Source: Alcaligenes sp. SDU_A2 (GTDB lineage: Bacteria; Pseudomonadota; Gammaproteobacteria; Burkholderiales; Burkholderiaceae_B). From it: a stretch of DNA of 64,000 bases. Location of the stretch: NCBI RefSeq assembly GCF_038237375.1, contig NZ_CP151273.1:2728001-2792000 (forward strand). Reading direction: 5' to 3'. The notes under the pieces were generated by a model, which ran no database searches, was not told the DNA's origin, and was given only the letters and a program-made list of their open reading frames with translations. Positions 9,688 through 19,409 of this stretch are shown here, piece after piece (the stretch's first letter is position 1; every line of letters starts with the position of its first letter). The position numbers and the translations under genes were made by a program.

Positions 9688-11388
9688 CTATAACCTGGGC
9701 ACGGCGGCCAGCAGACGCTGCGTCTGCTCCTGCCGGGGATGAAACAGGACTTGTTCGGCACTGCCCTGCTCGACAATACGTCCCTGCGCCATGATGGCGA
9801 TACGATCGGCCAGGTATTCCACCACCCCGAAATTATGCGTAATGAACAGATAGGCCAGCCCCAGTTCATCCTGCAACTGCTGCATCAAATCCAGAATCTG
9901 CGCCTGCACGGATACATCCAGCGCAGATGTCGGTTCGTCGCAAATCAACACTGCCGGCTCCACCGCCAAGGCACGGGCAATCGCAATACGCTGACGCTGC
10001 CCACCGGAAAATTCGTGGGCATAGCGATCCAATGAATTTCTGGGTAAACCCACCTGATCCACCAGCGTTTCCACCCGCTTGCGGCTGGCCTTGCCATCCA
10101 GATCGGGGCGCAAGGCCGACAAGCCTTCCTGAAGAATATCGCCCACCAGCATACGTGGGTCCAGCGAACCATACGGGTCCTGAAAAATAATCTGCAAACG
10201 CGCGCGCTGTTGCCGCAAAGCCTTGCCATGCGTGTTCAGCAAATCTTGACCGAGCAAGCGTGCCTGCCCGCCGATCTGCGCCTGGCTGTCCAGCAAACGC
10301 ATCAAGGCCCGGGCCACCGTGCTTTTTCCGCAGCCCGACTCGCCCAACAAGGCCAGCGTTTCCCCCTTGCGCAGTTGCAAGCTTAGCCCCTTGACCACCG
10401 CGACAGGCGGCGGACGCCGCCACCAGGAGCCGGACTGCCGGTACGCAACGGACAGATCCTGGATATCCAGCACCACGGACGCGTCCTTGTCCCGCGACCA
10501 GGACGGTCGCTTTGCCGGCGAAGGCTCCGACATAGCCGACAGCGGTCGGCCTCGCTTTTCGTAGGTTGGCACAGCACCCAGCAGTTCTTGGGCGTAGGGG
10601 TGGGTAGGCCGCAAAAAGAACTGACTGGCCAACCCCGACTCCACGATCTGACCGTGGCGCATCAAAGCCACGTAATCGGCATACTGACGCACCACCGCCA
10701 GATCGTGCGTAATGAGCAAGATCGCCAGCCCCATTTCTTTTTGTATGTCAGCCAGCAACTGCAAAATCTGGGCCTGAACGGTCACATCCAGCGCCGTGGT
10801 CGGCTCGTCGGCCACCAGCAGTGCCGGTTCGGCGGCCAGCGCAATCGCAATCATGATGCGTTGCTTCTGCCCACCGGAAAACTGGAAAGGAAAATCATCG
10901 TATCGCTGCTCGGCCGCTGCAATCCCTACCCGCTGCAACCAACGCACGGCAGCCGCTCGTTCCTGGCCCTTGGGAGCCACGCCGTGCCGCCGTATTACTT
11001 CACTGATCTGCCGGCCTATGGACATGACCGGGTTCAGACTGGTGGATGGTTCCTGGAAAATGACACTGACCCGCCGTCCGCGCACATCCTGCATCTGCGC
11101 CTCGTTCAGGCTCGGCAAATCCCGCCCGTCCAGCTCGACCGTGCCGGCCTGCATCCACGCGGCCTCGGGCAACAGGCGCAAGATCGCCATCGCCGTCATG
11201 CTCTTGCCGCAGCCGGATTCCCCGACCAGCGCAAAGGTCTCGCCGCGATGCACCGCCAGAGACAGATCGCGCACGACGCTCTGCACACCTGCGTCGGACT
11301 GCACGCCCACTTGCAGACCGTGGATGTCCAGCACACAGGCACCGCCGGATGCGGCCGGTTCCAGATCGGTTTCGGAGTTGATGGTCAT
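9688..11388 (-). CDS. yejF: Peptide ABC transporter, fused double ATP-binding protein (YejF type)
   Basis: Energises import by the YejABEF-type oligopeptide/microcin C transporter. The 566-residue protein holds two complete ABC domains in tandem: the first has Walker A GESGCGKS (56-63), the signature FSGGQKQR and the DEPTTALD Walker B, and the second repeats GESGCGKS, FSGGQRQR and DEPTSALD. This fused form is typical of YejF/GsiA-like proteins. The ATG overlaps the yejE stop by four bases (ATGA), implying translational coupling. It is the last gene of the minus-strand yej cluster. Confidence 0.93.
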   Translation of the reverse strand: MTINSETDLEPAASGGACVLDIHGLQVGVQSDAGVQSVVRDLSLAVHRGETFALVGESGCGKSMTAMAILRLLPEAAWMQAGTVELDGRDLPSLNEAQMQDVRGRRVSVIFQEPSTSLNPVMSIGRQISEVIRRHGVAPKGQERAAAVRWLQRVGIAAAEQRYDDFPFQFSGGQKQRIMIAIALAAEPALLVADEPTTALDVTVQAQILQLLADIQKEMGLAILLITHDLAVVRQYADYVALMRHGQIVESGLASQFFLRPTHPYAQELLGAVPTYEKRGRPLSAMSEPSPAKRPSWSRDKDASVVLDIQDLSVAYRQSGSWWRRPPPVAVVKGLSLQLRKGETLALLGESGCGKSTVARALMRLLDSQAQIGGQARLLGQDLLNTHGKALRQQRARLQIIFQDPYGSLDPRMLVGDILQEGLSALRPDLDGKASRKRVETLVDQVGLPRNSLDRYAHEFSGGQRQRIAIARALAVEPAVLICDEPTSALDVSVQAQILDLMQQLQDELGLAYLFITHNFGVVEYLADRIAIMAQGRIVEQGSAEQVLFHPRQEQTQRLLAAVPRL

Positions 11389-12842
11389 GCTTTGCTCTCT
11401 TGCTCCGCCCTGCGCTGGCGCAAGGGCTGGAAACGACGCGTGCGGGGATCAAAGGCGGCCTGCACCGCATCGGCAAAAATATTGGCCGACAGCACCAGTG
11501 CCAACATGAAAGCAAATGCGCCGGCCAAGCCCCACCAGATAACAGGATCGCGCGACAACTCGCTGCGCGCCGCATCAATCATGCGACCAAATGAAGGCAT
11601 GCTGGGGTCCACGCCTATGCCCAGATACGACAGCACGGCCTCATACAGCACCAGCCCGGAAAACTCCAGGATCAAGGTAATCAGCACGATATGCATGACA
11701 TTGGGCAAAAGGTGACGGAACATGATGCGCAAGGGCCGCACGCCAAAGGCCTGAGCGGCCTGCACATAATCGAGTTCGCGCAGCTTCAGGACCTCGGCGC
11801 GCAGCAGCCGGCACAGCCCCGCCCAACCGGTCAGCCCCAGAATCAGACACAACAGGAACAGGCGCAAGTCGGCCCGCGCCGCCACCGTATCGAAACTGTC
11901 GGGATGCGTATCGATATACACCTGCATCATCAAGACGCAGGCCGCGATCAGCAACACGCCGGGAATCGACGTCAGGGTGGTGTAGATGTACTGAATGACA
12001 TCGTCCACCCAACCACGAAAGTACCCTGCCGCCAGCCCCAGGATGATCGCCGGCGGCAGCATGGCGAAGGTGGTCAACGTGCCGATGACCAGCGCGGTGC
12101 GCACGCTCTTGAAAGCCTGCCACAGAATATCGTTGCCGGTGCGATCTGTGCCCAGCACATGATAGTTGGCGCTCAGGCTGATGGCCACGCACAGCACCAG
12201 CCCCAGCAGGCTGGCGCTGATCCAGACGGCGCGCCACGGCACCAGCCCCTGACCCTGCCACCAATACGTCCACGCCGCGCGCCAACCCGGCTCCAGCGCC
12301 TGACTGCGCCCCCAGACTGTCAGAAGCAGAACCAAGCACACTGCCCAGCCCAGTCCCCAAGCCAGTCCGCGCCAGGCTAATTGACGAAGGTCTCGATAAT
12401 GAGCCTGAACCGTATCCATCCCTACGCCAGCATTGATCAGCCGCGGAAAATCCCGCACCGGCTCCCCACCCACCAACATGCTTTCTTTGGTCAATTGAAA
12501 ACGGGCCAAAGGCGCGGAATAGGTTTTTTCCACATCCGACAGCCCGGCACCGACCAGCACATCGTCCAGCACGGAACGGGCCACCGGTGCGTACGAGGGC
12601 GCAGCAGATGACTGCCCCGGCGCAGGCGGCAACAGCGGACGGTAGTGAATGGAATCGAGCAGCCCCACCAAAAGAAAAAATGCCAGAAACACCGCCGCGC
12701 ATATGGCCGAAGGCGTACGCGCGACACTGGCCCAGGCCGATCGCAGACCGGGGCGGCGGCTGACCCGAAACGCGTAGACGGCCATGGCCAGAAACAGCGC
12801 CAGCACAAAGGTATCGGTCCAGAGAAAGACGAACTGTGGCAT
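11385..12842 (-). CDS. yejE: Peptide ABC transporter permease (YejE type)
   Basis: Inner-membrane permease of the YejABEF-type importer, 485 residues from ATG 12842. The N-terminal third has two hydrophobic segments plus a long periplasmic insert; the C-terminal part has the ABC permease fold with the EAA-loop signature (RAEVLKLRELDYVQAAQAFG). An in-frame ATG at 12875 would overlap yejB by 26 bases; 12842 sits seven bases after the yejB stop and is preferred. At about 485 residues it is longer than the roughly 340 of enterobacterial YejE because of an insert between the first hydrophobic segment and the conserved permease domain. Confidence 0.88.
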   Translation of the reverse strand: MPQFVFLWTDTFVLALFLAMAVYAFRVSRRPGLRSAWASVARTPSAICAAVFLAFFLLVGLLDSIHYRPLLPPAPGQSSAAPSYAPVARSVLDDVLVGAGLSDVEKTYSAPLARFQLTKESMLVGGEPVRDFPRLINAGVGMDTVQAHYRDLRQLAWRGLAWGLGWAVCLVLLLTVWGRSQALEPGWRAAWTYWWQGQGLVPWRAVWISASLLGLVLCVAISLSANYHVLGTDRTGNDILWQAFKSVRTALVIGTLTTFAMLPPAIILGLAAGYFRGWVDDVIQYIYTTLTSIPGVLLIAACVLMMQVYIDTHPDSFDTVAARADLRLFLLCLILGLTGWAGLCRLLRAEVLKLRELDYVQAAQAFGVRPLRIMFRHLLPNVMHIVLITLILEFSGLVLYEAVLSYLGIGVDPSMPSFGRMIDAARSELSRDPVIWWGLAGAFAFMLALVLSANIFADAVQAAFDPRTRRFQPLRQRRAEQESKA

Positions 12843-12849
12843 GGCGGAC

Positions 12850-13827
12850 TCAACTAAAACGAATGCGGGGATCAACCAGCGTGTAGGAGATATCGGCCAG
12901 GATCAAGCCCGCTATGTACAGCAGCGACCCCAAAAACACCATTGCCCTTACGATGGAAAAATCCTGGGCATTGATTGCATCAATGGTAAAGCTGCCCAGC
13001 CCCGGAATCCCAAAAAAAGATTCGGAAATCAAGCTGCCCATAAAGAGCAGCGGCAAGGCAGACACCGTCCCGGTCAAAATAGGCAGCAAGGCATTGGGCA
13101 GCACATGCCGGAACAACACCCAGCGTTCGCTCAAGCCTTTGGAGCGCGCCGTGCGCACATAATCCCGACTGGCCTCTTCCAGAAACAGGCTGCGGTAAAA
13201 ACGCGATTCGGCCCCCACTCTGGACAGAATGCCCACCAGCACGGGCAAGACCAGGAAACGCCAATTATCCACGCCTTGCACCCAGCCGGAAAACGGTACC
13301 CAGCGCAAAACGCGGGCAAACAGCCACTGCCCGGCAATGATGTAGAACAGCCCGGAAATCGACATCAACACCACGCACAGCACGACCGCCGAAAAATCCA
13401 GCCGGCTGCCACGGAAAAACACCATCAACAAGGCAAAGCTGACGCAAACCCACAAGCCAAGAAAAAAAGTAGGCAGTGCCAGAGCCAGGCTAGGGCCCAT
13501 GCGATTGCGGATCTGGTAGCCGATATCCTGGCCCTGATCGGACAGACCGAAATCCAGACGCAGCAAAGGCAAGGAGCGTTCGTAGAAAATGGTGTCCGTC
13601 ACGCGCGCGCCGCCCTGCGCCTGGCCGTTGTAGAACAAAGGCTTGTCGTAACCGCGCTCGGCCTTCCAGTTGTCTATGGCCGACTGGCTGACACGCTGGC
13701 CACCTATGGACAGACGCGCCATGTCGTCGGGCGTATTCACGGCAAAGAACAAAACAAAGGTCAGCAGGTTTACCCCGATCAGGATCAGGATGCCGTACAG
13801 CACGCGCCGCAGCAAATAGGAAAACAT
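12850..13827 (-). CDS. yejB: Peptide ABC transporter permease (YejB type)
   Basis: Inner-membrane permease partner of YejE, 325 residues. It starts MFSYLLRRVLYGIL at 13827, typical of DppB/OppB/YejB proteins, and that ATG overlaps the yejA stop by one base (TGATG). About six hydrophobic segments and a permease loop (YVRTARSKGLSERWVLFRH) are visible. The upstream in-frame ATG at 13935 would lie inside yejA and is rejected. Confidence 0.92.
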   Translation of the reverse strand: MFSYLLRRVLYGILILIGVNLLTFVLFFAVNTPDDMARLSIGGQRVSQSAIDNWKAERGYDKPLFYNGQAQGGARVTDTIFYERSLPLLRLDFGLSDQGQDIGYQIRNRMGPSLALALPTFFLGLWVCVSFALLMVFFRGSRLDFSAVVLCVVLMSISGLFYIIAGQWLFARVLRWVPFSGWVQGVDNWRFLVLPVLVGILSRVGAESRFYRSLFLEEASRDYVRTARSKGLSERWVLFRHVLPNALLPILTGTVSALPLLFMGSLISESFFGIPGLGSFTIDAINAQDFSIVRAMVFLGSLLYIAGLILADISYTLVDPRIRFS

Positions 13828-16013
13828 CAGGACCTCTCCTTGGGCAGGGCGACACGACGGCGACGCTGCCAAGCCATGCGCCACACAAGCAAGACCAATG
13901 CCAGCAAGGCCAATGTCAGGGGAATAAGCGGCCACCAGACAGGACGGTTCCAGGCCTGGATCAGTTGCACGCGCTGCGACGCATCGATCCGGTAATACTG
14001 CAGACTGTCGCGTATCATCAGGGACGGCTTGGCATTGCGTACCCAGGACTGATAGGCACCGCCTGCATTGGGCACATAGCCGAACATCCAGGGCGCATCG
14101 TGCTGCACGACCCTGACCATGTCGTGGATCAAGGCCTCTTTATCGGGCCCATCGTTCAGAAAGCGCATCTGCTCGTACAGCCGGTCAAATTCCGCGCTCT
14201 GGTAGTTGGCCGCATTTTCGCCGCCGTGATCCACTTTGGCCTGCGGCCCGTACAGCAAGGTCAGGAAATTTTCGGCATCCGGGTAATCGGCCACCCAACC
14301 CCACAAAAATATCTGCGCCGCCCCCCGCTTCATCTTGTCCTGGAAACGGTTGTAATCGGTGGCACGCACTTCCAGTTGCAGGCCGACCTGCGCCAATTGG
14401 CGACGCATCCAGTCTACCGTGGCGTCCGAACCCATGCCGCCCATCGAGTCGTAATACAAAATCAGGGGTTTGCCGGTGCGCTCATCGCGCCCATCAGGGT
14501 AGCCGGCCTCGCGCAGCAGCGCGCGCGCCTCGTCCAGACTGCGGCGCTGCACGGTCTGATCCTTGACGGTATACACATACGGATTGGCCCCCTGCGGCAA
14601 AGGCTGATAACCCGGCACGCCCGGCGGCAACGGACCGTGCGCCACCTGCGCCTGATCATTCATGAAGATGGACACATACTGCTCCCAGTCAAACGCAATG
14701 CTGACCGCCAGCCTCAGCTTGCGATTGCGTTCGGCTTGTTCAGGCGTATCGCCCTTGCCCACCACTGGATCGTGCCAGTTAAACCCCATATAGAACAGTT
14801 GCGCCTCGGGGGCCGTGCGCAACTGCAGCCCGAGCTTCTTGTACCGGGCTGCCTTGTCGGCCGAATCGTTGGCCGCCACCGTCATGGCTACACCGTACTC
14901 GCCCCGCTCGACCTGGGGAATGTCGTAATAACCCTGCAAAAACTTGCCCATCAAGGGCACGCTTTCTTTTTCCAACGAAAAAACCACTTTATCCAGAAAA
15001 GGCATGGTCTGGCCGCAATCGTCCAGCAAACCGGCCTGCTGGTCACCCGGCGCGCCCACGCAAGGGTAAGGTGTGCCCCGATACAGGGGATTGCGGCTCA
15101 GCACATGACGCCGATTGGTCTGGGACTCGGTCAGCATGAATGGGCCCGTGCCCACCGGCCAGTTGTCCAGCGTCAGACCGTGCTGCGCCATGCGCGGCTG
15201 GCTGTAGAAACGCTCTGCCTCCCAAGGGACCGGGGCGGTAAAGGTCATGGCCAGCCAATACTTGAACTGAGGATATTTGCCCAAGACCTCAATACGCAAC
15301 GTATGGTCATCCAAGGCCTGTACACCCGGCAAGACAAAGGGACGCAAATCCAGCCAATCGGGACGTGGCGACTGCTTGTCCGCTTGCGCCAATTGATCGC
15401 TGAACTCCTTGAAACCACGCACATGCTCGGCCATGACGGCAGAAATCGGGGAGGCCAGACGCGGGCTGGCCAGGCGCTTGAAGGCGTAGACATAATCCTG
15501 GGCGCTCAATGCACGCGATCCGACATGCTCGAAATCGCTGATGCTGAATGCCTCGCGCAGATCGGCGGCACGCATCGGGTAGTAGCGATACCGCCCGGCA
15601 TCATCCTGCGCAAACGCGGGATGGGGCTGAAACGCAATACCCGGTTTAATGGAAATATCGTAACGACTGATTGCGACTTGTTCACCCGGCACATCATCGG
15701 GCAGACGCTGTCCCTTGGCATCCAGATAGACCGGCTCTGTCAGCGCGGCGGCTGCCTTTGGAATCAGCCTGTACGGCCGGTCCAGGTAGTGGTAACCATA
15801 CAAAGGCTCGTAAATAGAATAGGTAAATGGCGTCTCGTCACCCGAATACGACAGCGCCGGGTCCAGATGATTGGGGGATCGCGTCGTAAAAGCGCTGTAC
15901 AGCACCTTGCCCGCGGCACTATGTTCTTCGTAGGGGCTGTTGACCGGCTTGCTGCATGCCGCGAGCAAAGCACAGGCCAGAACAGGCAGCCAACGCCGCC
16001 ACCGGCCTAGCAT
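13827..16013 (-). CDS. yejA: Peptide ABC transporter substrate-binding lipoprotein (YejA type) with C-terminal membrane helix
   Basis: Family-5 extracellular solute-binding protein delivering peptides to YejB/YejE, 728 residues from ATG 16013. The N-terminus has a basic start and a lipobox ending in LLAAC, so it is a lipoprotein. The body shows the family-5 pattern, e.g. LDPALSYSGDE near the start and RGAAQIFLWGWVADYPDAENF in the C-terminal lobe. Unusually, residues about 691-713 form a strong hydrophobic segment followed by WQRRRR, which looks like a second membrane anchor. The ATG overlaps the thermonuclease stop by seven bases, so the nuclease gene heads the same transcription unit. Confidence 0.88.
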   Translation of the reverse strand: MLGRWRRWLPVLACALLAACSKPVNSPYEEHSAAGKVLYSAFTTRSPNHLDPALSYSGDETPFTYSIYEPLYGYHYLDRPYRLIPKAAAALTEPVYLDAKGQRLPDDVPGEQVAISRYDISIKPGIAFQPHPAFAQDDAGRYRYYPMRAADLREAFSISDFEHVGSRALSAQDYVYAFKRLASPRLASPISAVMAEHVRGFKEFSDQLAQADKQSPRPDWLDLRPFVLPGVQALDDHTLRIEVLGKYPQFKYWLAMTFTAPVPWEAERFYSQPRMAQHGLTLDNWPVGTGPFMLTESQTNRRHVLSRNPLYRGTPYPCVGAPGDQQAGLLDDCGQTMPFLDKVVFSLEKESVPLMGKFLQGYYDIPQVERGEYGVAMTVAANDSADKAARYKKLGLQLRTAPEAQLFYMGFNWHDPVVGKGDTPEQAERNRKLRLAVSIAFDWEQYVSIFMNDQAQVAHGPLPPGVPGYQPLPQGANPYVYTVKDQTVQRRSLDEARALLREAGYPDGRDERTGKPLILYYDSMGGMGSDATVDWMRRQLAQVGLQLEVRATDYNRFQDKMKRGAAQIFLWGWVADYPDAENFLTLLYGPQAKVDHGGENAANYQSAEFDRLYEQMRFLNDGPDKEALIHDMVRVVQHDAPWMFGYVPNAGGAYQSWVRNAKPSLMIRDSLQYYRIDASQRVQLIQAWNRPVWWPLIPLTLALLALVLLVWRMAWQRRRRVALPKERS

Positions 16014-16570
16014 TTTCCACGCTGCCAGCAATGGTAGCGCCATTCCCAAGGCGGCACCGCTTTGCCCTCGGACCAGACTCCCAGGCGCGCCTCCTTGGCC
16101 TGCTGCTCCAGTCCGTCAATCCGCGCATCATACAAAAAACGTTCTTTTTTCTCGCGATTAGCCATGGCCAGACCGGCCTGCACCATTTTCTGATTGGCGG
16201 TTTCCCCGCCCTCCAGCAGCACATCGCAAATGGCCCGGCCATGCCTGTCCTGTTCCCGACAAGCCAGCCGTACCTGCTTGCCGGCCACCAGTTCGGACAG
16301 ATAACGCCGGGAAGCCTGGGCATAAGGCTGGCCGGGACGGCGCGCGTCCTTGCTCAGCTCCGGCGCATCGATGCTGGAGAGGCGCACGCGCTGCTGACGG
16401 CGATTGTCCAGCAACACCGTCAAAGTATCACCATCAGCCACCCGCACCACCTGCCCGTGCAGATCGAACGGCTCGGCCTGCGCCACCGTACTGAACAAGG
16501 CGAACAAGGCCGCCGCCACAGCGACGCCCGGCCATATCGAAAACCACTCAGGCAAAAAATGAACTCTCAT
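16007..16570 (-). CDS. Secreted thermonuclease family (SNase-like) protein
   Basis: Staphylococcal-nuclease-fold phosphodiesterase, 187 residues. From ATG 16570 it begins with a signal peptide (hydrophobic stretch ending in VAQA, cleavage before EPFD). The core has the family's VVRVADGDTLTVL and RVRLSSIDAPEL segments, with acidic and Arg residues expected to bind calcium and phosphate. A GTG start at 16600 would only lengthen the signal region. The last bases overlap the start of yejA, so they are probably co-transcribed; a functional link, such as periplasmic salvage, is speculative. Confidence 0.85.
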   Translation of the reverse strand: MRVHFLPEWFSIWPGVAVAAALFALFSTVAQAEPFDLHGQVVRVADGDTLTVLLDNRRQQRVRLSSIDAPELSKDARRPGQPYAQASRRYLSELVAGKQVRLACREQDRHGRAICDVLLEGGETANQKMVQAGLAMANREKKERFLYDARIDGLEQQAKEARLGVWSEGKAVPPWEWRYHCWQRGKC

Positions 16571-16663
16571 GGTACGGACAAGACTCCAGGAAAAAGACAC
16601 AGGCTGGCTGACAAATTATAGGTTTTGCCCACCCCCTGTCCAGCGTATTGTCCCGGGCTTGGC

Positions 16664-18262
16664 TTATGCCTGCAGACGTGGCCAACTGCGTAGCAAATAG
16701 TCGCGCGCGGCGGACACGCCCTCCAAACCGAATACAGCGCGCGGACCACCGGACAGCCTGTCATCGATAAAAAGATCAGCCAGGCCCGCCGGGGCCAGTT
16801 CCCGCATCAGGCAAGCCTGGTACAGCAGCGCCAGCGACTGCGCCCAGGCGCGCCCACCCGCCAATTCCGACACCCCCATCAAAGCCCGGGCAGCAGCTTC
16901 CAGTCGCGTATCACCAGCGCAACGCCGGCTCAAATCGTCTTGCAAGGCCGCATGCACCTGCGCTTGGGCCAAGGCGCGCTGCGCATCCAGGCACATGACA
17001 TTGCCCGAGCCTTCCCAGATGGAGTTGACCGGGGCCTCGCGCAGCAGGCGCGGCATAGGACCGTCCTCGATATATCCGTTACCGCCCCAGGTCTCCATCG
17101 CTTCGGCGCACAGCGCCACTGCCCTGCGGCAGACCCAGAACTTGGCAACAGGGGCCAGCACCCGCAATACCCCTTGCGCAGATGCATCGTCACGCCCTTG
17201 CAGCTGAACCAGAAAAAACCCCAGATGCGCCGCAGCCTCGCTCTCTAGCGCCATATCCAAAAGCACCGCCTGCATCAAAGGCTGATCGATCAAAACCTTG
17301 CCAAACGCGCGTCGATGCCGGCAATAATGCAAGGACTGGACCAGGGCTTGGCGCATCAGGGCAGCACTGCCCAGAACACAATCCACGCGGGTGCGCGCCG
17401 CCATGCCGGCCAGCATGGCGATGCCTCGCCCGGGCTGGCCCACGCGCCAGCCCACAGCACCGTCAAACTCTACTTCCGCACTGGCATTGGAGCGATTGCC
17501 CAGCTTATCTTTCAGACGCCGGATGCGCACACCGTTACGCTCTCCAGAGGCCAGCAGGCGCGGCACCAAAAAGCATGACAACTGTTCTTGATCGCGTGCC
17601 AGCACCAGATGCGCATCGGCCTGAGGCACGGAAAAAAACCACTTGTGACCAAACACACGAAAAGCTGCTGCTTCGGGCTGCGCCTGCGTGGTGCAGCCAC
17701 GCAAATCGGACCCACCCTGCATTTCCGTCATACCCATGCCCACGACCACGCTACGCTTGCTGCTCACCGGCACACTGGCAGCGTCATACTCGCAGCGGGC
17801 CAGGCGGTTGCGCCACTGGCCGAAATCATCACCCTGCAACAAAGGAGCGGCTGCCCGCGTCATGGTCATGGGGCACAAGGTCCCGGCTTCGATCTGTCCA
17901 TGCATGTAAAAACCCACGGCGCGAGCCAGATGCAAACCGGCCGACCCGGTCTGCGGCCAGACATGCAGACCGCGCTCCATCCCCAACGCCATCAAGGCAT
18001 GCCAGGCCGGATGAAACTCCAGCTGATCGATGCGTTCGCCTTGCGCTGACCAGAGCCGACATGAGGGCGGCTGAGCATTGGCCAAGGCTGCCTGAGCGCG
18101 CCACTGCGCCGAACCCAACGTCCGCCCGTAGCCTTCTAAACCATGCTGTTCCCCTGTCAGCAGGCTACGTTGCAACCAATCAAGCAGTACCGGGTCGTCC
18201 AGCAGCAAATCGTCGTCCACCAGATCCGGTACCTGGCTGCGCCGTTCCCTATCCAGATTCAT
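16664..18262 (-). CDS. Acyl-CoA dehydrogenase family protein, AidB-like
   Basis: FAD-dependent acyl-CoA dehydrogenase-fold protein of the AidB branch, 532 residues, close to the roughly 540 of E. coli AidB. The VEFHPAW-like segment (LEFHPAWHALM), GMGMTEMQGGSDLR and the ETWGGNGYIEDGPMPRLLREA motif near the active site are characteristic of AidB. AidB protects DNA during alkylation stress, although its enzymatic substrate is unsettled. ATG 18262 has GGAGG just upstream; an ATG at 18295 is rejected for lack of a site. Two DNA-alkylation glycosylase genes lie elsewhere in the window. Confidence 0.82.
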   Translation of the reverse strand: MNLDRERRSQVPDLVDDDLLLDDPVLLDWLQRSLLTGEQHGLEGYGRTLGSAQWRAQAALANAQPPSCRLWSAQGERIDQLEFHPAWHALMALGMERGLHVWPQTGSAGLHLARAVGFYMHGQIEAGTLCPMTMTRAAAPLLQGDDFGQWRNRLARCEYDAASVPVSSKRSVVVGMGMTEMQGGSDLRGCTTQAQPEAAAFRVFGHKWFFSVPQADAHLVLARDQEQLSCFLVPRLLASGERNGVRIRRLKDKLGNRSNASAEVEFDGAVGWRVGQPGRGIAMLAGMAARTRVDCVLGSAALMRQALVQSLHYCRHRRAFGKVLIDQPLMQAVLLDMALESEAAAHLGFFLVQLQGRDDASAQGVLRVLAPVAKFWVCRRAVALCAEAMETWGGNGYIEDGPMPRLLREAPVNSIWEGSGNVMCLDAQRALAQAQVHAALQDDLSRRCAGDTRLEAAARALMGVSELAGGRAWAQSLALLYQACLMRELAPAGLADLFIDDRLSGGPRAVFGLEGVSAARDYLLRSWPRLQA

Positions 18263-18313
18263 AAGGCCTCCATGCGTACGCTGCGGCCCGATCACTCTGC
18301 CCTGACAGTCAGG

Positions 18314-19318
18314 CTAGAGCCACTTGGCCTGCTTGAACTTCCAATACAAGAACCCACAGGCCCCGCCCATCAAGGACAGCGCCATGGGATAACCCAAAGG
18401 CCATTTCAGCTCCGGCATCAGCTCGAAGTTCATGCCGTAGATACCTGCCACCGCGGTAGGCACCGCCAGAATAGCCGCCCAGGCTGCCAGCTTGCGGGTG
18501 GTATCGGTCTGCTGCATCTGACCGATCATCAGCCCGCCCTCGAACGCGAAAGCCAGGGCTTCGCGCATGCTGCCGATAAATTCTGATGTACGCGAGACAC
18601 GATCGGCCACTTCGCCGAAATAAGCACGGCTTTCCGAATCGATGTAACTCAGCTCCACTCTTGAAAGACGGCGGCACAGCTCGGCCAGAGGGGTGACCGC
18701 CGTGTGGATGCGCAGCAAATCGCGCCGCAACCGATAAATACGGCGCACATCGCTTTCCTTGAAACCCCGGATCAGAAACTGCTGTTCGATGGTTTCCACC
18801 GCCTTTTCCATCTGCTCCAGCGACACAAGATACTGATCGACGATCAGATCCAACAATTCCGAGGCCACATAGTCGCTGCCGCGCTGCAACAGCTCGGGCG
18901 AGTTTTCCAGACGAGAACGCAATTCCAGATAGCTGCTGTTCGAGCCCCGGCGCACCGTCAACAAAAAACCGGGACCGATGACCAGTTGCGTACTGCCAAA
19001 GACCGGCCGCGTCTCCTTCATGCCCAGGGTAATAGCCACCACGATCAGACAATTGCTGTACTCGACCAGCTTGGGCCGACGGTGCGGAGCAAGCAGCTCT
19101 TCGATGGCTTTGCTGGGCAAGCCAAGCTGCCCGGCCACGCTCTCCAACAATTGGTCGTACGGCTCTTTCAGTCCTATCCAGACAAACCCGTCCTGCCCTG
19201 GATCGCGCGGCGGCAACTGATGCACATCCAAGGCCTGGGCCGGCTGGCCGGGTTTGTATTGAAACGCGGCCACAACGGCCGCCTGTTCGTCCGGGCTCAA
19301 GGCACCCGTCGCATCCAT
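18314..19318 (-). CDS. CorA/ZntB-family metal ion transporter
   Basis: Pentameric inner-membrane Mg2+/Co2+ or Zn2+ channel family, 334 residues. A long cytoplasmic alpha/beta N-terminal domain is followed by two C-terminal transmembrane helices with the diagnostic YGMN motif between them (IYGMNFELMPE). ATG 19318 follows AAGGAG; the much longer frame upstream has no family similarity. Whether it carries Mg2+ or behaves like ZntB cannot be told from sequence alone; the post-GMN loop NFELMPE resembles ZntB/CorA-II proteins. Confidence 0.88.
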   Translation of the reverse strand: MDATGALSPDEQAAVVAAFQYKPGQPAQALDVHQLPPRDPGQDGFVWIGLKEPYDQLLESVAGQLGLPSKAIEELLAPHRRPKLVEYSNCLIVVAITLGMKETRPVFGSTQLVIGPGFLLTVRRGSNSSYLELRSRLENSPELLQRGSDYVASELLDLIVDQYLVSLEQMEKAVETIEQQFLIRGFKESDVRRIYRLRRDLLRIHTAVTPLAELCRRLSRVELSYIDSESRAYFGEVADRVSRTSEFIGSMREALAFAFEGGLMIGQMQQTDTTRKLAAWAAILAVPTAVAGIYGMNFELMPELKWPLGYPMALSLMGGACGFLYWKFKQAKWL

Positions 19319-19409
19319 ATTCGCTCCTTGCGGGCAACGCCATTTTTTTATCCGATAATAGCACCCGATACTCTCTGCGCCGCATTGGCCGCACCTTGCA
19401 AGGATAGAC

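Noticed and set aside
13965-16010. Plus-strand open frame of 681 codons opposite yejA
   Set aside because: Antisense to a clearly recognisable family gene; composition (Arg/His/Gln rich, no motifs) is typical of a mirror frame in GC-rich DNA.
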